Shown here piece after piece: positions 7,897-16,144 of a stretch of 64,000 nt of DNA. The position numbers and the translations under genes were made by a program. Source of the DNA: Methylobacterium sp. E-045 (GTDB lineage: Bacteria > Pseudomonadota > Alphaproteobacteria > Rhizobiales > Beijerinckiaceae); contig NZ_JAKSYE010000096.1 of NCBI RefSeq assembly GCF_022829685.1, positions 108,945 to 172,944 of the forward strand, written 5' to 3'. The notes beneath the pieces are model-generated. The model was not told where the DNA came from. It saw only the letters and a list, made by a program, of their open reading frames with translations, and made no database searches. Positions within the stretch are counted from its first letter, which is position 1, and each line of letters starts with the position of its first letter.

Positions 7897-8073
7897 TTAG
7901 GTCCAGGCCTTCTGGTAACAGCGAACCATCAGTTCCGTGTCGACCTCAATGATGAGGTTGCTGATCTCGCGCCGGAGGATCTCAACGTACCTGCTCTCGG
8001 CTTCGCGCAAGTTGTTGGTGACCTCCCAAGCGGGTTTGCTCGGCTGATGAGCCCTACGTCCGAACAATCCCAC
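7897..8073 (-). CDS. Small hypothetical protein, 58 aa
   Basis: A GTG start at 8073 is preceded at good distance by AGGGAGCG. The product begins MGLFGRRAHQPSKPAWEVTNNL and continues REAESRYVEILRREISNLIIEVDTELMVRCYQKAWT before TAA. It has an amphipathic helical body and looks like genuine coding sequence. It sits upstream of the 133-residue gene (7441-7842) in the same direction. No family recognised. Because of its size it is easily missed. Confidence 0.5.
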   Translation of the reverse strand: MGLFGRRAHQPSKPAWEVTNNLREAESRYVEILRREISNLIIEVDTELMVRCYQKAWT

Positions 8074-8243
8074 GATTCGCTCCCTGCCAACGCCGAGAGC
8101 CTAGCAGGCGGTTCGACGATTGCTCAGGGACGGATCGTGCCAAAGGCATCAAGGAAGCCCAGGATCGTGGTATGGTCCAGCTGGCTCAGCATGGTCGCAA
8201 ACCGGTTGGCGAGCACCTCAACTCGAACCTCGGCGGCGGTCCC

Positions 8244-9401
8244 ATGTTCAACTGGTTCGACGCGGCCATGGCACAGCGCGTTGATGATCTCACGCTCCAT
8301 CACTGCGAACGAACCAGGGCCTTAGGCGAGCTCAAGCAGTTGGCCAGGCTGTTTGGTAAGGGTTACCTGCGCGCTCTTCACAGCGAGATGACCGCGGGGC
8401 TCATCACCCAAGGCGGTCCAGCGAGAGTCCTGCAAATCAAGCTGGCATGGATCGACAAGATCCCTCTCGCAAAGCCTTTTAACAGGACCAAAAAGACAGA
8501 GCTTGGCGATGCGGTACTACTCGCGATCGAGGAGCAAAGGATCGCCGGCCAGCCAACCCCAGTAACGCGGCGTGCTAGGGCCGTTTTACTCCAAGCCAAA
8601 GTCACGCAGAGGTATGCGCAGACTAAACGGCCTACGGTACCTATTTCACCTATGGCCGGCAGCACTAAGGACGAATACGAATTACTCTCAGCTTGGCCAG
8701 AGTTTGATTTATATAAAACCTCTGGAAACACGCATCCACTCGCAACCGCTATCAATCTTAATGCGGCTAAGACGACGCCCCAACCGTTTGGCTGGTACGT
8801 AGGAGCGCCTCGGTGCAATCAGATCCCTTCGAACGTCACCACCACTTGGCCATCTTGGTGGATGTTAGGACCTTCCATCCAGGGCGACGGCTGCGTTGTC
8901 AGCTTTGGAGCATTCCTGAGATCGTTCCTGTGCAACTCAACTATCATCACATCAAGTGGTCCACTGGCGGCTGGCGAACCGTTCAATTACCCGAGCAACT
9001 CAACCTCCAAAGCAAGCCTCACAGGCTGGGACCGCGTCTGCGCTGAGATTATAGACATCGTCGAAGATAAAAATATGCCTGCCCCACAGAGTATATTTGG
9101 AGCGAACACCAGCCGCATTGTGTCAATGGACGAAATCCATCTGAGCTTTATCGCGCCAATGTCTGAATGTAATTCTTATCTTTCGTGGCTTCCACCAGGC
9201 AATCCCCGAGCGTTGCGATTTTTTCGCGGGCCTCATGAAAGATTTTATCCCTTATTCCCGGACCAGTATCCCCAACTACCAGCAGATATTTTCGTTGGAT
9301 GGCATGCTAGCCAACCGGGACGCCCTCGATCTTCAAGGAATCTTCATAGAAGAACTCCGGTTTTGATATTTCGTTCTGTGATCTATGAGGGCGAGGGCTA
9401 A
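8244..9401 (+). CDS. Hypothetical protein, about 385 aa
   Basis: The frame is open from 8172; the ATG at 8244 (MFNWFDAAMAQRVDDL) is taken as start, though no strong ribosome site decides between them. Residues 15-110 are helical and basic (ELKQLARLFGKGYLRAL, then AKPFNRTKKTELGDAVLLAIEEQRIAGQ). The C-terminal half is rich in Trp, Pro and Ser (GWYVGAPRCNQIPSNVTTTW). Base composition is clearly lower in GC than most of the window, which fits foreign origin. It is convergent with integrase 2. I do not recognise a family, and no transmembrane segment is evident. Confidence 0.55.
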   Translation: MFNWFDAAMAQRVDDLTLHHCERTRALGELKQLARLFGKGYLRALHSEMTAGLITQGGPARVLQIKLAWIDKIPLAKPFNRTKKTELGDAVLLAIEEQRIAGQPTPVTRRARAVLLQAKVTQRYAQTKRPTVPISPMAGSTKDEYELLSAWPEFDLYKTSGNTHPLATAINLNAAKTTPQPFGWYVGAPRCNQIPSNVTTTWPSWWMLGPSIQGDGCVVSFGAFLRSFLCNSTIITSSGPLAAGEPFNYPSNSTSKASLTGWDRVCAEIIDIVEDKNMPAPQSIFGANTSRIVSMDEIHLSFIAPMSECNSYLSWLPPGNPRALRFFRGPHERFYPLFPDQYPQLPADIFVGWHASQPGRPRSSRNLHRRTPVLIFRSVIYEGEG

Positions 9402-9478
9402 AATCTGAGATGGCAGTATGCTGCTAGCCTGTAAATAGCTTGCCAGGTAGGGTGGCTGCATTAGAGGGTGTTGCAGCC

Positions 9479-10798
9479 CTAACTGGCGCCAGCAGCGACG
9501 TTTGGGTGGTACGGTACCGGCGATAGGCCGCCGGGCGGCCTGAAGGTCGGCCTGCCAGCACCGCAGGTGCAGCCTCCGTCCTGAGGCGGTGACGCCGTCG
9601 GATCGAGTGGCATCTGCATCCCCTCGTAGTAGCGCGTCTCGGTCGCCATCATTGCCGCACGTACATCGTCGGTGAACATGAAGGCGTAGAAGCGCATCGT
9701 CATGCGGATATCGCAATGGCCGAGGAATTCGCTGACGACGGCGATGTTGCCGGTTGCACGCAGCATCCGGGTGCCCGCCGTCTTCCGCAGGTCGTGGATC
9801 CTAAGGTCATCGACACCCCGACGCCAGCAAAGATCTTCCCAAGACGACGAGAAACCTTCGGAGGTGAGGGGATACCGTTGCCCCTTGATCATCTTCCGGT
9901 CCGTGCGGGCGATCCGTTGGGTCTTCGTTGCTTGGTACGTAAACACGAACGTCTCGTGCCGATTTACTTGGGCTCTAAGAAGCACCTCAAGGCGAGGCGT
10001 GATCGGGATTTCCTGGATCAAAGGATTCTTACTGTTCTTCTTCCGCTTAAGCCGCGGGACCCTGATAACCCCTTCGCGGAAGTCGACTTGCTTCCATTGG
10101 ATGAGTGCCGCCGACAGGCGTAGGCCACTCAGCAATAGGAAATCCACGAACTCCAGAAGGTCCTTGCGCTTGTCATTGCGTAGAAGCGCCTCCTCATAGT
10201 CGCTCAACACGCGAACGCGCATTTCTTCGGCTTCGGCGAACTCGACATAGTCTGGCTCATTCGGCAGCGGCACCTTGTATCGCTTGCGGGCGTGCGTCAG
10301 GACGCGCTTGACCAAGTCAGTTACACTGCGATTGACCATTGCCCCGGATACATTGCCCTTATCAGAGTCTTCCCAGCGATGGTCCTGCTTTCGCAGCTTG
10401 ATTAATTCTCCTAATAGTTCGTCATCGATATCCTGCAGCTTAGTGTTAGGGCCTATACGAAACGTGAGTAGATGAAACCTCACGCGGATCATGTCGGCGG
10501 TCTTCGTGGCGCTTCCCTTGTCGGTCATGTACTTCGACGCACCCTGCATCCAAGTCATGTTTGCGGCATCAGCCAATACGCGATCCTTAGGCTTACGGGC
10601 ACGATACGCATCTACGTAAGCCTTGGCGTTCGCTTCGGTCGTACAACCAGTGCCGCCTTGATATCGCTGCTTTGCGATTTGGACGTCGAAAATATATTCA
10701 CCATCCTCCGAGTTCGTCGGAAGGTAGTAACCCTTCCCATAATCGGAACCATCGGCGACCGGCATGATCTCACCGGGGACAAGTCTCTGTCTCTTCAT
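9479..10798 (-). CDS. Tyrosine recombinase (integrase 2)
   Basis: This second site-specific recombinase (439 residues) is distinct from integrase 1. An N-terminal segment (YIFDVQIAKQRYQGGTGCTTEANAKAYVDAYR) resembles an arm-binding domain and the SAM-like core-binding region follows. The catalytic domain shows Arg in LLSGLRLSAALIQW, the HxxR box in LRIHDLRKTAGTRML, His in SEFLGHCD and the nucleophile Tyr in MRFYAFMF. It overlaps by one base (TAATG) with the upstream excisionase-like gene, so the two are translationally coupled. It may belong to an older element nested in or captured by the island; the tRNA 3' fragment at 5651-5697 is a candidate remnant of its attachment site. Confidence 0.85.
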   Translation of the reverse strand: MKRQRLVPGEIMPVADGSDYGKGYYLPTNSEDGEYIFDVQIAKQRYQGGTGCTTEANAKAYVDAYRARKPKDRVLADAANMTWMQGASKYMTDKGSATKTADMIRVRFHLLTFRIGPNTKLQDIDDELLGELIKLRKQDHRWEDSDKGNVSGAMVNRSVTDLVKRVLTHARKRYKVPLPNEPDYVEFAEAEEMRVRVLSDYEEALLRNDKRKDLLEFVDFLLLSGLRLSAALIQWKQVDFREGVIRVPRLKRKKNSKNPLIQEIPITPRLEVLLRAQVNRHETFVFTYQATKTQRIARTDRKMIKGQRYPLTSEGFSSSWEDLCWRRGVDDLRIHDLRKTAGTRMLRATGNIAVVSEFLGHCDIRMTMRFYAFMFTDDVRAAMMATETRYYEGMQMPLDPTASPPQDGGCTCGAGRPTFRPPGGLSPVPYHPNVAAGAS

Positions 10799-11157
10799 TA
10801 TCGCTTGCCCTTCCTTGCGAGATATTCGGCGAAATCGGACCCATAACCACTTGCGTCAATTGTACGGACGGAAGGCTTAACCATCCTCCTCCTGATGAAG
10901 GAGGCGACGGCCTCGTCGGTAACACGCAGTGATTGACGAATCTTTCCGCGACCAATGTTGAAGACCGTGATCTCACCATCGGCGATGAAGTTCTCGATCT
11001 GCTTCTCCGAGCAGGCCAGAAGCTTCGCGACCTCTTGGATCGTCATGGCCTTGCCCAGCGCGCTGGTTGCGGCCTCAGGGGATGGTTCGGATCGGGGCTT
11101 CCATCCGCGTGGCTTGGGCTTGCGTTCGGAAGTCGAGGGAGTGGCATTCTGGGTCAC
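10798..11157 (-). CDS. xis: Excisionase-type helix-turn-helix protein
   Basis: 119 residues. After a basic, disordered start (KPKPRGWKPRSEPSPEAAT) it contains a MerR/Xis-like domain: MTIQEVAKLLACSEKQIENFIADGEITVFNIGRGKIRQSLRVTDEAVASFIRRRM, i.e. the recognition helix, the wing and the DEAVASFI tail typical of DNA-binding excisionase proteins. Its stop overlaps the start of integrase 2. The expected role is to bend DNA at the attachment site and bias the integrase toward excision, and possibly repress its own operon. Confidence 0.75.
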   Translation of the reverse strand: MTQNATPSTSERKPKPRGWKPRSEPSPEAATSALGKAMTIQEVAKLLACSEKQIENFIADGEITVFNIGRGKIRQSLRVTDEAVASFIRRRMVKPSVRTIDASGYGSDFAEYLARKGKR

Positions 11158-11789
11158 AGGGGCCTCCTGCGAAGCGTGGGGGGCCCGTCGCGAGAGGGCG
11201 CGCCGGGGAGGAATAGGGCTGAGGGGGGCGGCCTAGTGAGGCGCGTTTTAGGAGCATGGTCGGCATGGGGAGGCTCGCTGCTGGACACGGGTGGAGACGC
11301 GCAAGGGATCTCAGGCGCGGCTAATCTGGCTCGATGAGGCTGGGATGCGACCCGGATCAATCCGGGTCGATGGCCCCTACAGTAGCGGTATCGAGTTCGT
11401 GGTCATGGGTGCCTCCCGATGCCGGCTGGTGCCGGTTCCTGGCCGATATGCGACCGTTTTTCGGGGGCTTTAGATCGGCCGGTACTCCAGGCCGAAGGTC
11501 CGCAACGACCTCAGGCTATGGAGCCAGACTGACGGTAGGCCCGCATGAAAGCGGCCATATGTTGCGTGACGTTGGTCATGGCTACCTTGATGGCATTAAA
11601 CCGTGCTCGGAGCCCAGGACAAAATGAACGCTTGAAAAAACCATCGACTCCTATTTCGCATTATGCTTGACCGTTTCTCTCTAAGGCGAAGGCGAAAGGC
11701 ACAGGCCGGACCCTGCAGGACCTCAATGCCAGTGAAGTGCCTACTGTCTTGCACAGGTTAGCTATCGAGTGCTTTTCGCAATTTATGCG
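11158..11789. other. Gene-free stretch upstream of the excisionase gene
   Basis: About 630 bp with no convincing gene. Open frames here on both strands have arginine/proline-rich shadow composition. It holds the presumed promoter of the xis-int2 pair and possibly the right boundary of that sub-element, but I find no repeat of the 5651-5697 tRNA fragment in it. Confidence 0.4.
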
Positions 11790-12014
11790 CTATCCCCGAC
11801 AGGTAGGACCGGAGAAATCTGGTCTGAGAACGATTATGTTGCCATCGCGACGATGTTCGCGCTCTCGCCGCAACGCGCGGCGTTCGGCCTCGACCATGAC
11901 CTCGGCCGCGATGGCCAGCCGGGCGCGGTCGACGGCGGCTTCGTAGACGTCGTCCCCGAGTTCGGTCCTGATCTCGACCAGGGTGCCCAGCAGGGCGAGC
12001 ACGCACTCATCCAT
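11790..12014 (-). CDS. Small partner of the FtsH-like AAA protease, 74 aa
   Basis: A 74-residue acidic then basic helical protein (MDECVLALLGTLVEIRTELGDDVYEAAVDRARLAIAAEVMVEAERRALRRERE). Its start overlaps the 3' end of the AAA protease gene by 8 bp, which shows a translationally coupled two-gene operon. No family recognised. It could be an adaptor or regulator of the protease; this rests on context only. Confidence 0.6.
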   Translation of the reverse strand: MDECVLALLGTLVEIRTELGDDVYEAAVDRARLAIAAEVMVEAERRALRREREHRRDGNIIVLRPDFSGPTCRG

Positions 12015-13971
12015 GGCTCACCCCCATGGTGCTGGCGACGAACTGATCCAGGGCCGCCTCGTAATCTCCGACTAGGCAAAGGAAGGCGGGGGCCTCGACG
12101 ATGCGGGTCCTCATCAGGAGCCGCGCAAGGTCCTCGATCAGGCTCCGGTGGCGCCGGACGCAGGCCTGCGTGTCGGCGTAGAGACGCGCCAGGTCGCCCT
12201 CAACCTCTTTTCTAAGGGCAGCGTCGAAGTCGAGGAGGCCCGAGGGCCCTCGGTCGACATGAGACCTGTGGAGTAGGCTATCGCCCAGGCCGTAGGACGC
12301 ACGGATCGCCGTGGCGATGCCGGTCGCCTGCGCGAGGTCATGGTGGGCGCCGGTGGTCGGCCCGAGCCCGAACTCCTCCTCGCCGGCACGGCCGGCCAAT
12401 GCCGCCATGATCCTGGCGTCGAGGATCTCCTTCGACATGACAGAGGACCCATGGTCGTCCAGTTCAGTCATGCCGCCCATCTGGCCGCATGCGACGATGG
12501 TGACCCGGCGTATCCGGCCGGCACCCACCATGTGAGAAATCACGGCATGCGCGGATTCGTGGACGGCACACCGATATCGGTCGGCTTCGGAGCGGTCATC
12601 GGTCGGCAGGACAGCCTCCAGCAGATCGCCGATCTGCAGGGAGCGACCCGCGAGTCTCGCCGTCCGTCGCGCCTGGGCGATCCAGGCGGTGACGTCGGCG
12701 CCGGTGCTTCCGGCGCCTGCGGCCGCGACATCGGTCAGGTCGATGCCGACGAGGTCGTCGCCCAGGTGTTGGCGCAAGATCCCGGCGATGGCGGCGGCAT
12801 CCGGCCGGCATACGTGAATGAGGCGTCCCAGGCGGCCCGGCCTGATCAGGGCCGGATCCAGGCGGTCGGGAAAGTTCGTGCAACCGATGAGGATGACGCG
12901 CGATCCAGGGGCGGCCGTGGTCTCGACAGTACGTAGGTAGGCGGCCTGCAACGGCATCCAATATGTGCTGTCCCGGTCGCCCGATGCGGCTCTGCGCCCG
13001 GGCATTCCGTCCAGTTCGTCTAATAGGAATATACACCCGTTTCCGCCGTGAGAGCGCGCCGCCGCGAAGGCCTCGGTCATCGCCGCCAGGGTCTTGTCCA
13101 GGTACCCCGAGCCCTCGAACCAAGCCGCCACGCTGGTCTCCAAAAGTGGAAGCCCGGTACTGACGGAAAGGCTGTGCGCCAGGCTGGTCTTGCCCACGCC
13201 GGGGTCGCCGAACACGACCACGGACTTGTCGGCTTGGACCCAGAAGTCGGCCGGAGACATGGTTCGATAGTCGTCAACCAGGCGTCGGGCCCATACTCCG
13301 GCCTCGCCCTGACCATGTAGCTCATGGACCGGTGGGACGCGGCGAAGATTGGCTCCGGGAGACGACTTCGCCGCGATGGCGCGTTCGAGGCGCCGGACGC
13401 ATCCGGCCGGCCCGCCGATGCCGTTCCTGAGGGCGGAGGCGATGTCGGGCAGATCCAGGATCTCAACCTGGGCCGGGACGCGCCGGGCGGCCTTCCCAGT
13501 GAGCATGCGGATGGCGGTGGAGACCATCGCCGCGGTGGGCCGGTTCAGCCTAATGCGCAGGTCGGCGGCGGCGATGAAGGCCGGCGGGACATGCGCATCC
13601 GGGGCGTGGCAAACCACGACGACGCGCTGGCCGGAAGCGATCACGTCGGCGAGTTCGGCCGCCCCGTCGGTGGGCTTGCGAGCGCGGCCAATGCCGTCCC
13701 GGGCGTCGGTCATGCCCCAGTCGAAAGTCAGGCACAGTACGCTGCGGACCTGCAGGACCCAGGCTGCGGTCGGGGGCTCGACGAGCACCGCGAGCCCGCG
13801 CTCGTTCTGGAGGCGCCTCCGGGTCGCCCTCGTCAGGGCCTTCTCAAGGATGAGGCCGGCGAGCACCTTCGAGGGGTTTTCGCGATGCTCGACCGTGGGG
13901 ATATCGAGATCTTCGTTGCCGAGGAACGCCTCAGCGGTTTCGGGATCGGGCTTTCGTGGGCGTCTGGTCAT
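12007..13971 (-). CDS. Soluble FtsH-like AAA+ metalloprotease
   Basis: The ATG at 13971 is chosen because GGAGG lies 7 bp before it; the product is 654 residues. After about 240 residues without recognisable domain there is a AAA ATPase: Walker A GDPGVGKTS near residue 255, Walker B IFLLDELDG, and the second region of homology PALIRPGRLGRLIHV. The C-terminal part is an M41-type peptidase with the zinc motif HESAH near residue 470 and the downstream helical region AGRAGEEEFGLGPTTGAHHDL. FtsH itself is membrane-anchored; this protein shows no N-terminal membrane segment, so it is probably cytoplasmic. It would unfold and degrade protein substrates with ATP. Similar stand-alone FtsH-like proteins occur on mobile DNA of Rhizobiales, but their target is not known to me. 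Confidence 0.8.
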   Translation of the reverse strand: MTRRPRKPDPETAEAFLGNEDLDIPTVEHRENPSKVLAGLILEKALTRATRRRLQNERGLAVLVEPPTAAWVLQVRSVLCLTFDWGMTDARDGIGRARKPTDGAAELADVIASGQRVVVVCHAPDAHVPPAFIAAADLRIRLNRPTAAMVSTAIRMLTGKAARRVPAQVEILDLPDIASALRNGIGGPAGCVRRLERAIAAKSSPGANLRRVPPVHELHGQGEAGVWARRLVDDYRTMSPADFWVQADKSVVVFGDPGVGKTSLAHSLSVSTGLPLLETSVAAWFEGSGYLDKTLAAMTEAFAAARSHGGNGCIFLLDELDGMPGRRAASGDRDSTYWMPLQAAYLRTVETTAAPGSRVILIGCTNFPDRLDPALIRPGRLGRLIHVCRPDAAAIAGILRQHLGDDLVGIDLTDVAAAGAGSTGADVTAWIAQARRTARLAGRSLQIGDLLEAVLPTDDRSEADRYRCAVHESAHAVISHMVGAGRIRRVTIVACGQMGGMTELDDHGSSVMSKEILDARIMAALAGRAGEEEFGLGPTTGAHHDLAQATGIATAIRASYGLGDSLLHRSHVDRGPSGLLDFDAALRKEVEGDLARLYADTQACVRRHRSLIEDLARLLMRTRIVEAPAFLCLVGDYEAALDQFVASTMGVSHG

Positions 13972-14476
13972 GGCTGCCTCCACGCTAGGGCAGCCGGTCG
14001 CGCTGGTGGCGACGGGTCAGCCCATGGCGGGTGTCGGGAAGGCGCGAGCGCGCCCGTGACAGGTCGCGACAGGGGCGGTGCCCTGCCGGGAGGCATCTGA
14101 TTTTCGAAGGGGGAAACGCAGGGTGGTCATCGGGAGGGGTCCGTCAAAAGGTCCTCCCTGGCATCGCGGACAGACGCGAGGCTATCGACGGGAGGAGGAA
14201 TCAGAGTGCGCCGGCCCAGGAATTCCCGTCCGGTTCACCGTGCGTTTCATAAGTGCGAACATGATTGCCTAATTGCAGCTGAAGCCGCGCGAACGCAAGT
14301 AGTCCAAAAACAGGATCTGGGGACGACTGTGGAAAAGGCGGCGGTATCAGTGAGCCGACGAGACCGGACGAAACGCTGCGATATCCCGCAACCTTGACCA
14401 TGCGGGGGAGTTAGGTTGGGGCCAGGGATGGGACGATAGTGCCTGAACATGACAGCGGACGCGGACCATCCCTTGG
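13972..14476. other. Divergent intergenic region
   Basis: About 500 bp between the divergent AAA-protease and HATPase genes. It must carry both promoters. I see no gene; the few open frames are short and without codon character. Confidence 0.4.
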
Positions 14477-15454
14477 ATGCCGCTTCCGGGTGAGCCATTT
14501 ACCTCACATCAATTTGGCCTTCACGAGGGGACGGTCGAAGCGTTGAAGATCGTTCACCTTCCTTCCGGTTGGCTTACAGCGGGCGATGTTGATGCGGCCA
14601 TAGCTCAATCCCCGGGGCACGCCTTTAACGCGGCAGATGAAATTCGCTTTGTTGCCTCGCTTGGCTGTCGGCTGAAGGTCGATGCCGTCGTACGACTGCT
14701 TTGTTACGCCAATCAGGCGTCCGCGTCGTCTAAACGCCTGACGCTCGACCTGACGGAAACCCCCGACGTCCTGGGGTACATCAACCGAATCCTTTTTTTC
14801 GATAGGCTGGCACTGGACGTGTGCGTACTTCCGCATCGTCCGGAAAGGCTGGGGGCGATGGCATACAGGGGCGGCAACGGCGGCCTCGTCGAGATTGAAC
14901 CGATCAACCGCGAGGGATGTGATCCTGGTTTGAGGCAGCGCCTGATCGTTGCAGTGCAACAGGCTTGCTCGACGCGTTCGGACGTTCGGTCGTTGGTGGA
15001 AGCGACCCGCACCACACTGTCCGAACTTGTCAGCAACGTCGGAGATCATAGCGAAACCGACCTCGACGGGTTCGCGGCGCTGCAGGTGTATCGCAAGCGA
15101 AATAATCTGGTCGTGACGGTGGCGGATAGCGGCGTCGGCATTCTTCGAAAATTGCGGCCGGCGCTTGTGGCTGAAGTTCCAGCGCTCGCTGAAGCGGGGA
15201 ACGTGGAGATTTTGTGCGAAGCGATTCGGCGCGGTGTATCGAGCACCGGGGAGGACGGGCGCGGAATGGGGCTCAAAGGTTCGGCCCAAAAAGCCATCAA
15301 ATTCAGGTCGACGCTCGACATCAGAACTGAGAGGCAAGGGGTGATCCTATTCCCATCGGCGGGAGCCTACGAGCCGGCCAAGGGTATGCTGTACGATAAT
15401 CTGCCCTACCTGGCTGGGACGCACATGACGATCACGTTCAGCCTCGCGGCTTGA
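14477..15454 (+). CDS. GHKL/HATPase-domain protein
   Basis: 325 residues. The C-terminal half is a histidine-kinase-type ATPase fold: N-box TTLSELVSNVGDHSE near residues 175-190, G1 box VADSGVGI, and G2 box EDGRGMGLKG. There is no H-box and no sensor or transmembrane segment, so it is not a classic kinase. The N-terminal 150 residues have no recognised fold. It is followed by a STAS-like DUF4325 gene 23 bp downstream; pairing of a lone HATPase with a STAS-like protein recalls anti-sigma/anti-anti-sigma partner switching, and this pair is known from accessory DNA. The exact function is unknown. Confidence 0.75.
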   Translation: MPLPGEPFTSHQFGLHEGTVEALKIVHLPSGWLTAGDVDAAIAQSPGHAFNAADEIRFVASLGCRLKVDAVVRLLCYANQASASSKRLTLDLTETPDVLGYINRILFFDRLALDVCVLPHRPERLGAMAYRGGNGGLVEIEPINREGCDPGLRQRLIVAVQQACSTRSDVRSLVEATRTTLSELVSNVGDHSETDLDGFAALQVYRKRNNLVVTVADSGVGILRKLRPALVAEVPALAEAGNVEILCEAIRRGVSSTGEDGRGMGLKGSAQKAIKFRSTLDIRTERQGVILFPSAGAYEPAKGMLYDNLPYLAGTHMTITFSLAA

Positions 15455-15477
15455 CAAAATCAATGAAAACTGATTAA

Positions 15478-16071
15478 GTGATTTCGATGAACGAGAGAGC
15501 TGCGAACGTGATCGCCCTGATCGATATGATGGGTGGTGAGACGGCGGGCTGGGGCCGGCCCATGGGTCGGCAGGTTTTCGAGCGTATTAGGGAATTCGTG
15601 GATCAGCGCCCTCGTGAGAGGGTTTTTGCGATTTCCATGGCCGGCATCGAACACCTGGATTTCTCATTCGCCTCTGAGACCATTGTCGAGATCGCCCGTC
15701 GTCATCGAGGGGAGAAGGGCTTTTTTATCGTCGACCTGTCGGATGACGATCTGCGAGATAACATCGATGCGGCTGCAGTTAAGAAAGAGCAGCCTCTCGT
15801 TGTTTGGTACGATGGTTCGTACAAGCTGATCGGTATGCCACCGAGCCAAGGTGTCCGCGAAGCTCTTGCGTTTGCGCTTGAGCGCCCCGCCACCCGCGCG
15901 TCGGAGTTCGCATCTGCTCGGGATGGTATGTCCATCGCGAACTCATCGTCGAAATTCAAGCAGCTTTGGAGTGGGGGATTCCTTCTGCGGTCGGATGGTA
16001 GTGCCGAGACCGGAGGAACGGAATTTATCTATCACCCTATCGCAAAGGTTGGACATACAACCTACGCCTGA
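15478..16071 (+). CDS. STAS-like domain protein (DUF4325)
   Basis: 197 residues from the GTG at 15478; an ATG nine bases further on is an alternative start. Residues 20-110 follow the DUF4325 pattern: GRQVFERIREFVDQ, then VFAISMAGIEHLDFSFASETIVEIARRHRGEKGFFIVDLSDDDLRDNI, an alternating beta-alpha fold with the conserved D-F-S-F-A segment of STAS-like proteins. It lies 23 bp behind the HATPase gene, which suggests a functional pair. The last 50 residues form an extension without known motif. A strong hairpin terminator follows. Confidence 0.75.
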   Translation: MISMNERAANVIALIDMMGGETAGWGRPMGRQVFERIREFVDQRPRERVFAISMAGIEHLDFSFASETIVEIARRHRGEKGFFIVDLSDDDLRDNIDAAAVKKEQPLVVWYDGSYKLIGMPPSQGVREALAFALERPATRASEFASARDGMSIANSSSKFKQLWSGGFLLRSDGSAETGGTEFIYHPIAKVGHTTYA

Positions 16072-16087
16072 CGTCCGTATCTGCTGC

Positions 16088-16120
16088 AAAAAGGCCCGCA
16101 ACGACGTTGCAGGCCTTTTT
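16088..16120. terminator. Bidirectional rho-independent terminator
   Basis: Inverted repeat AAAAAGGCC...GGCCTTTTT with an inner GCAA/TTGC stem, flanked by A5 and T5, so it can work on both strands. It separates the HATPase/STAS pair from the convergent CBASS operon. Confidence 0.85.
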
Positions 16121-16144
16121 CGTTTTCGGTCAATTCAAGTTTTA

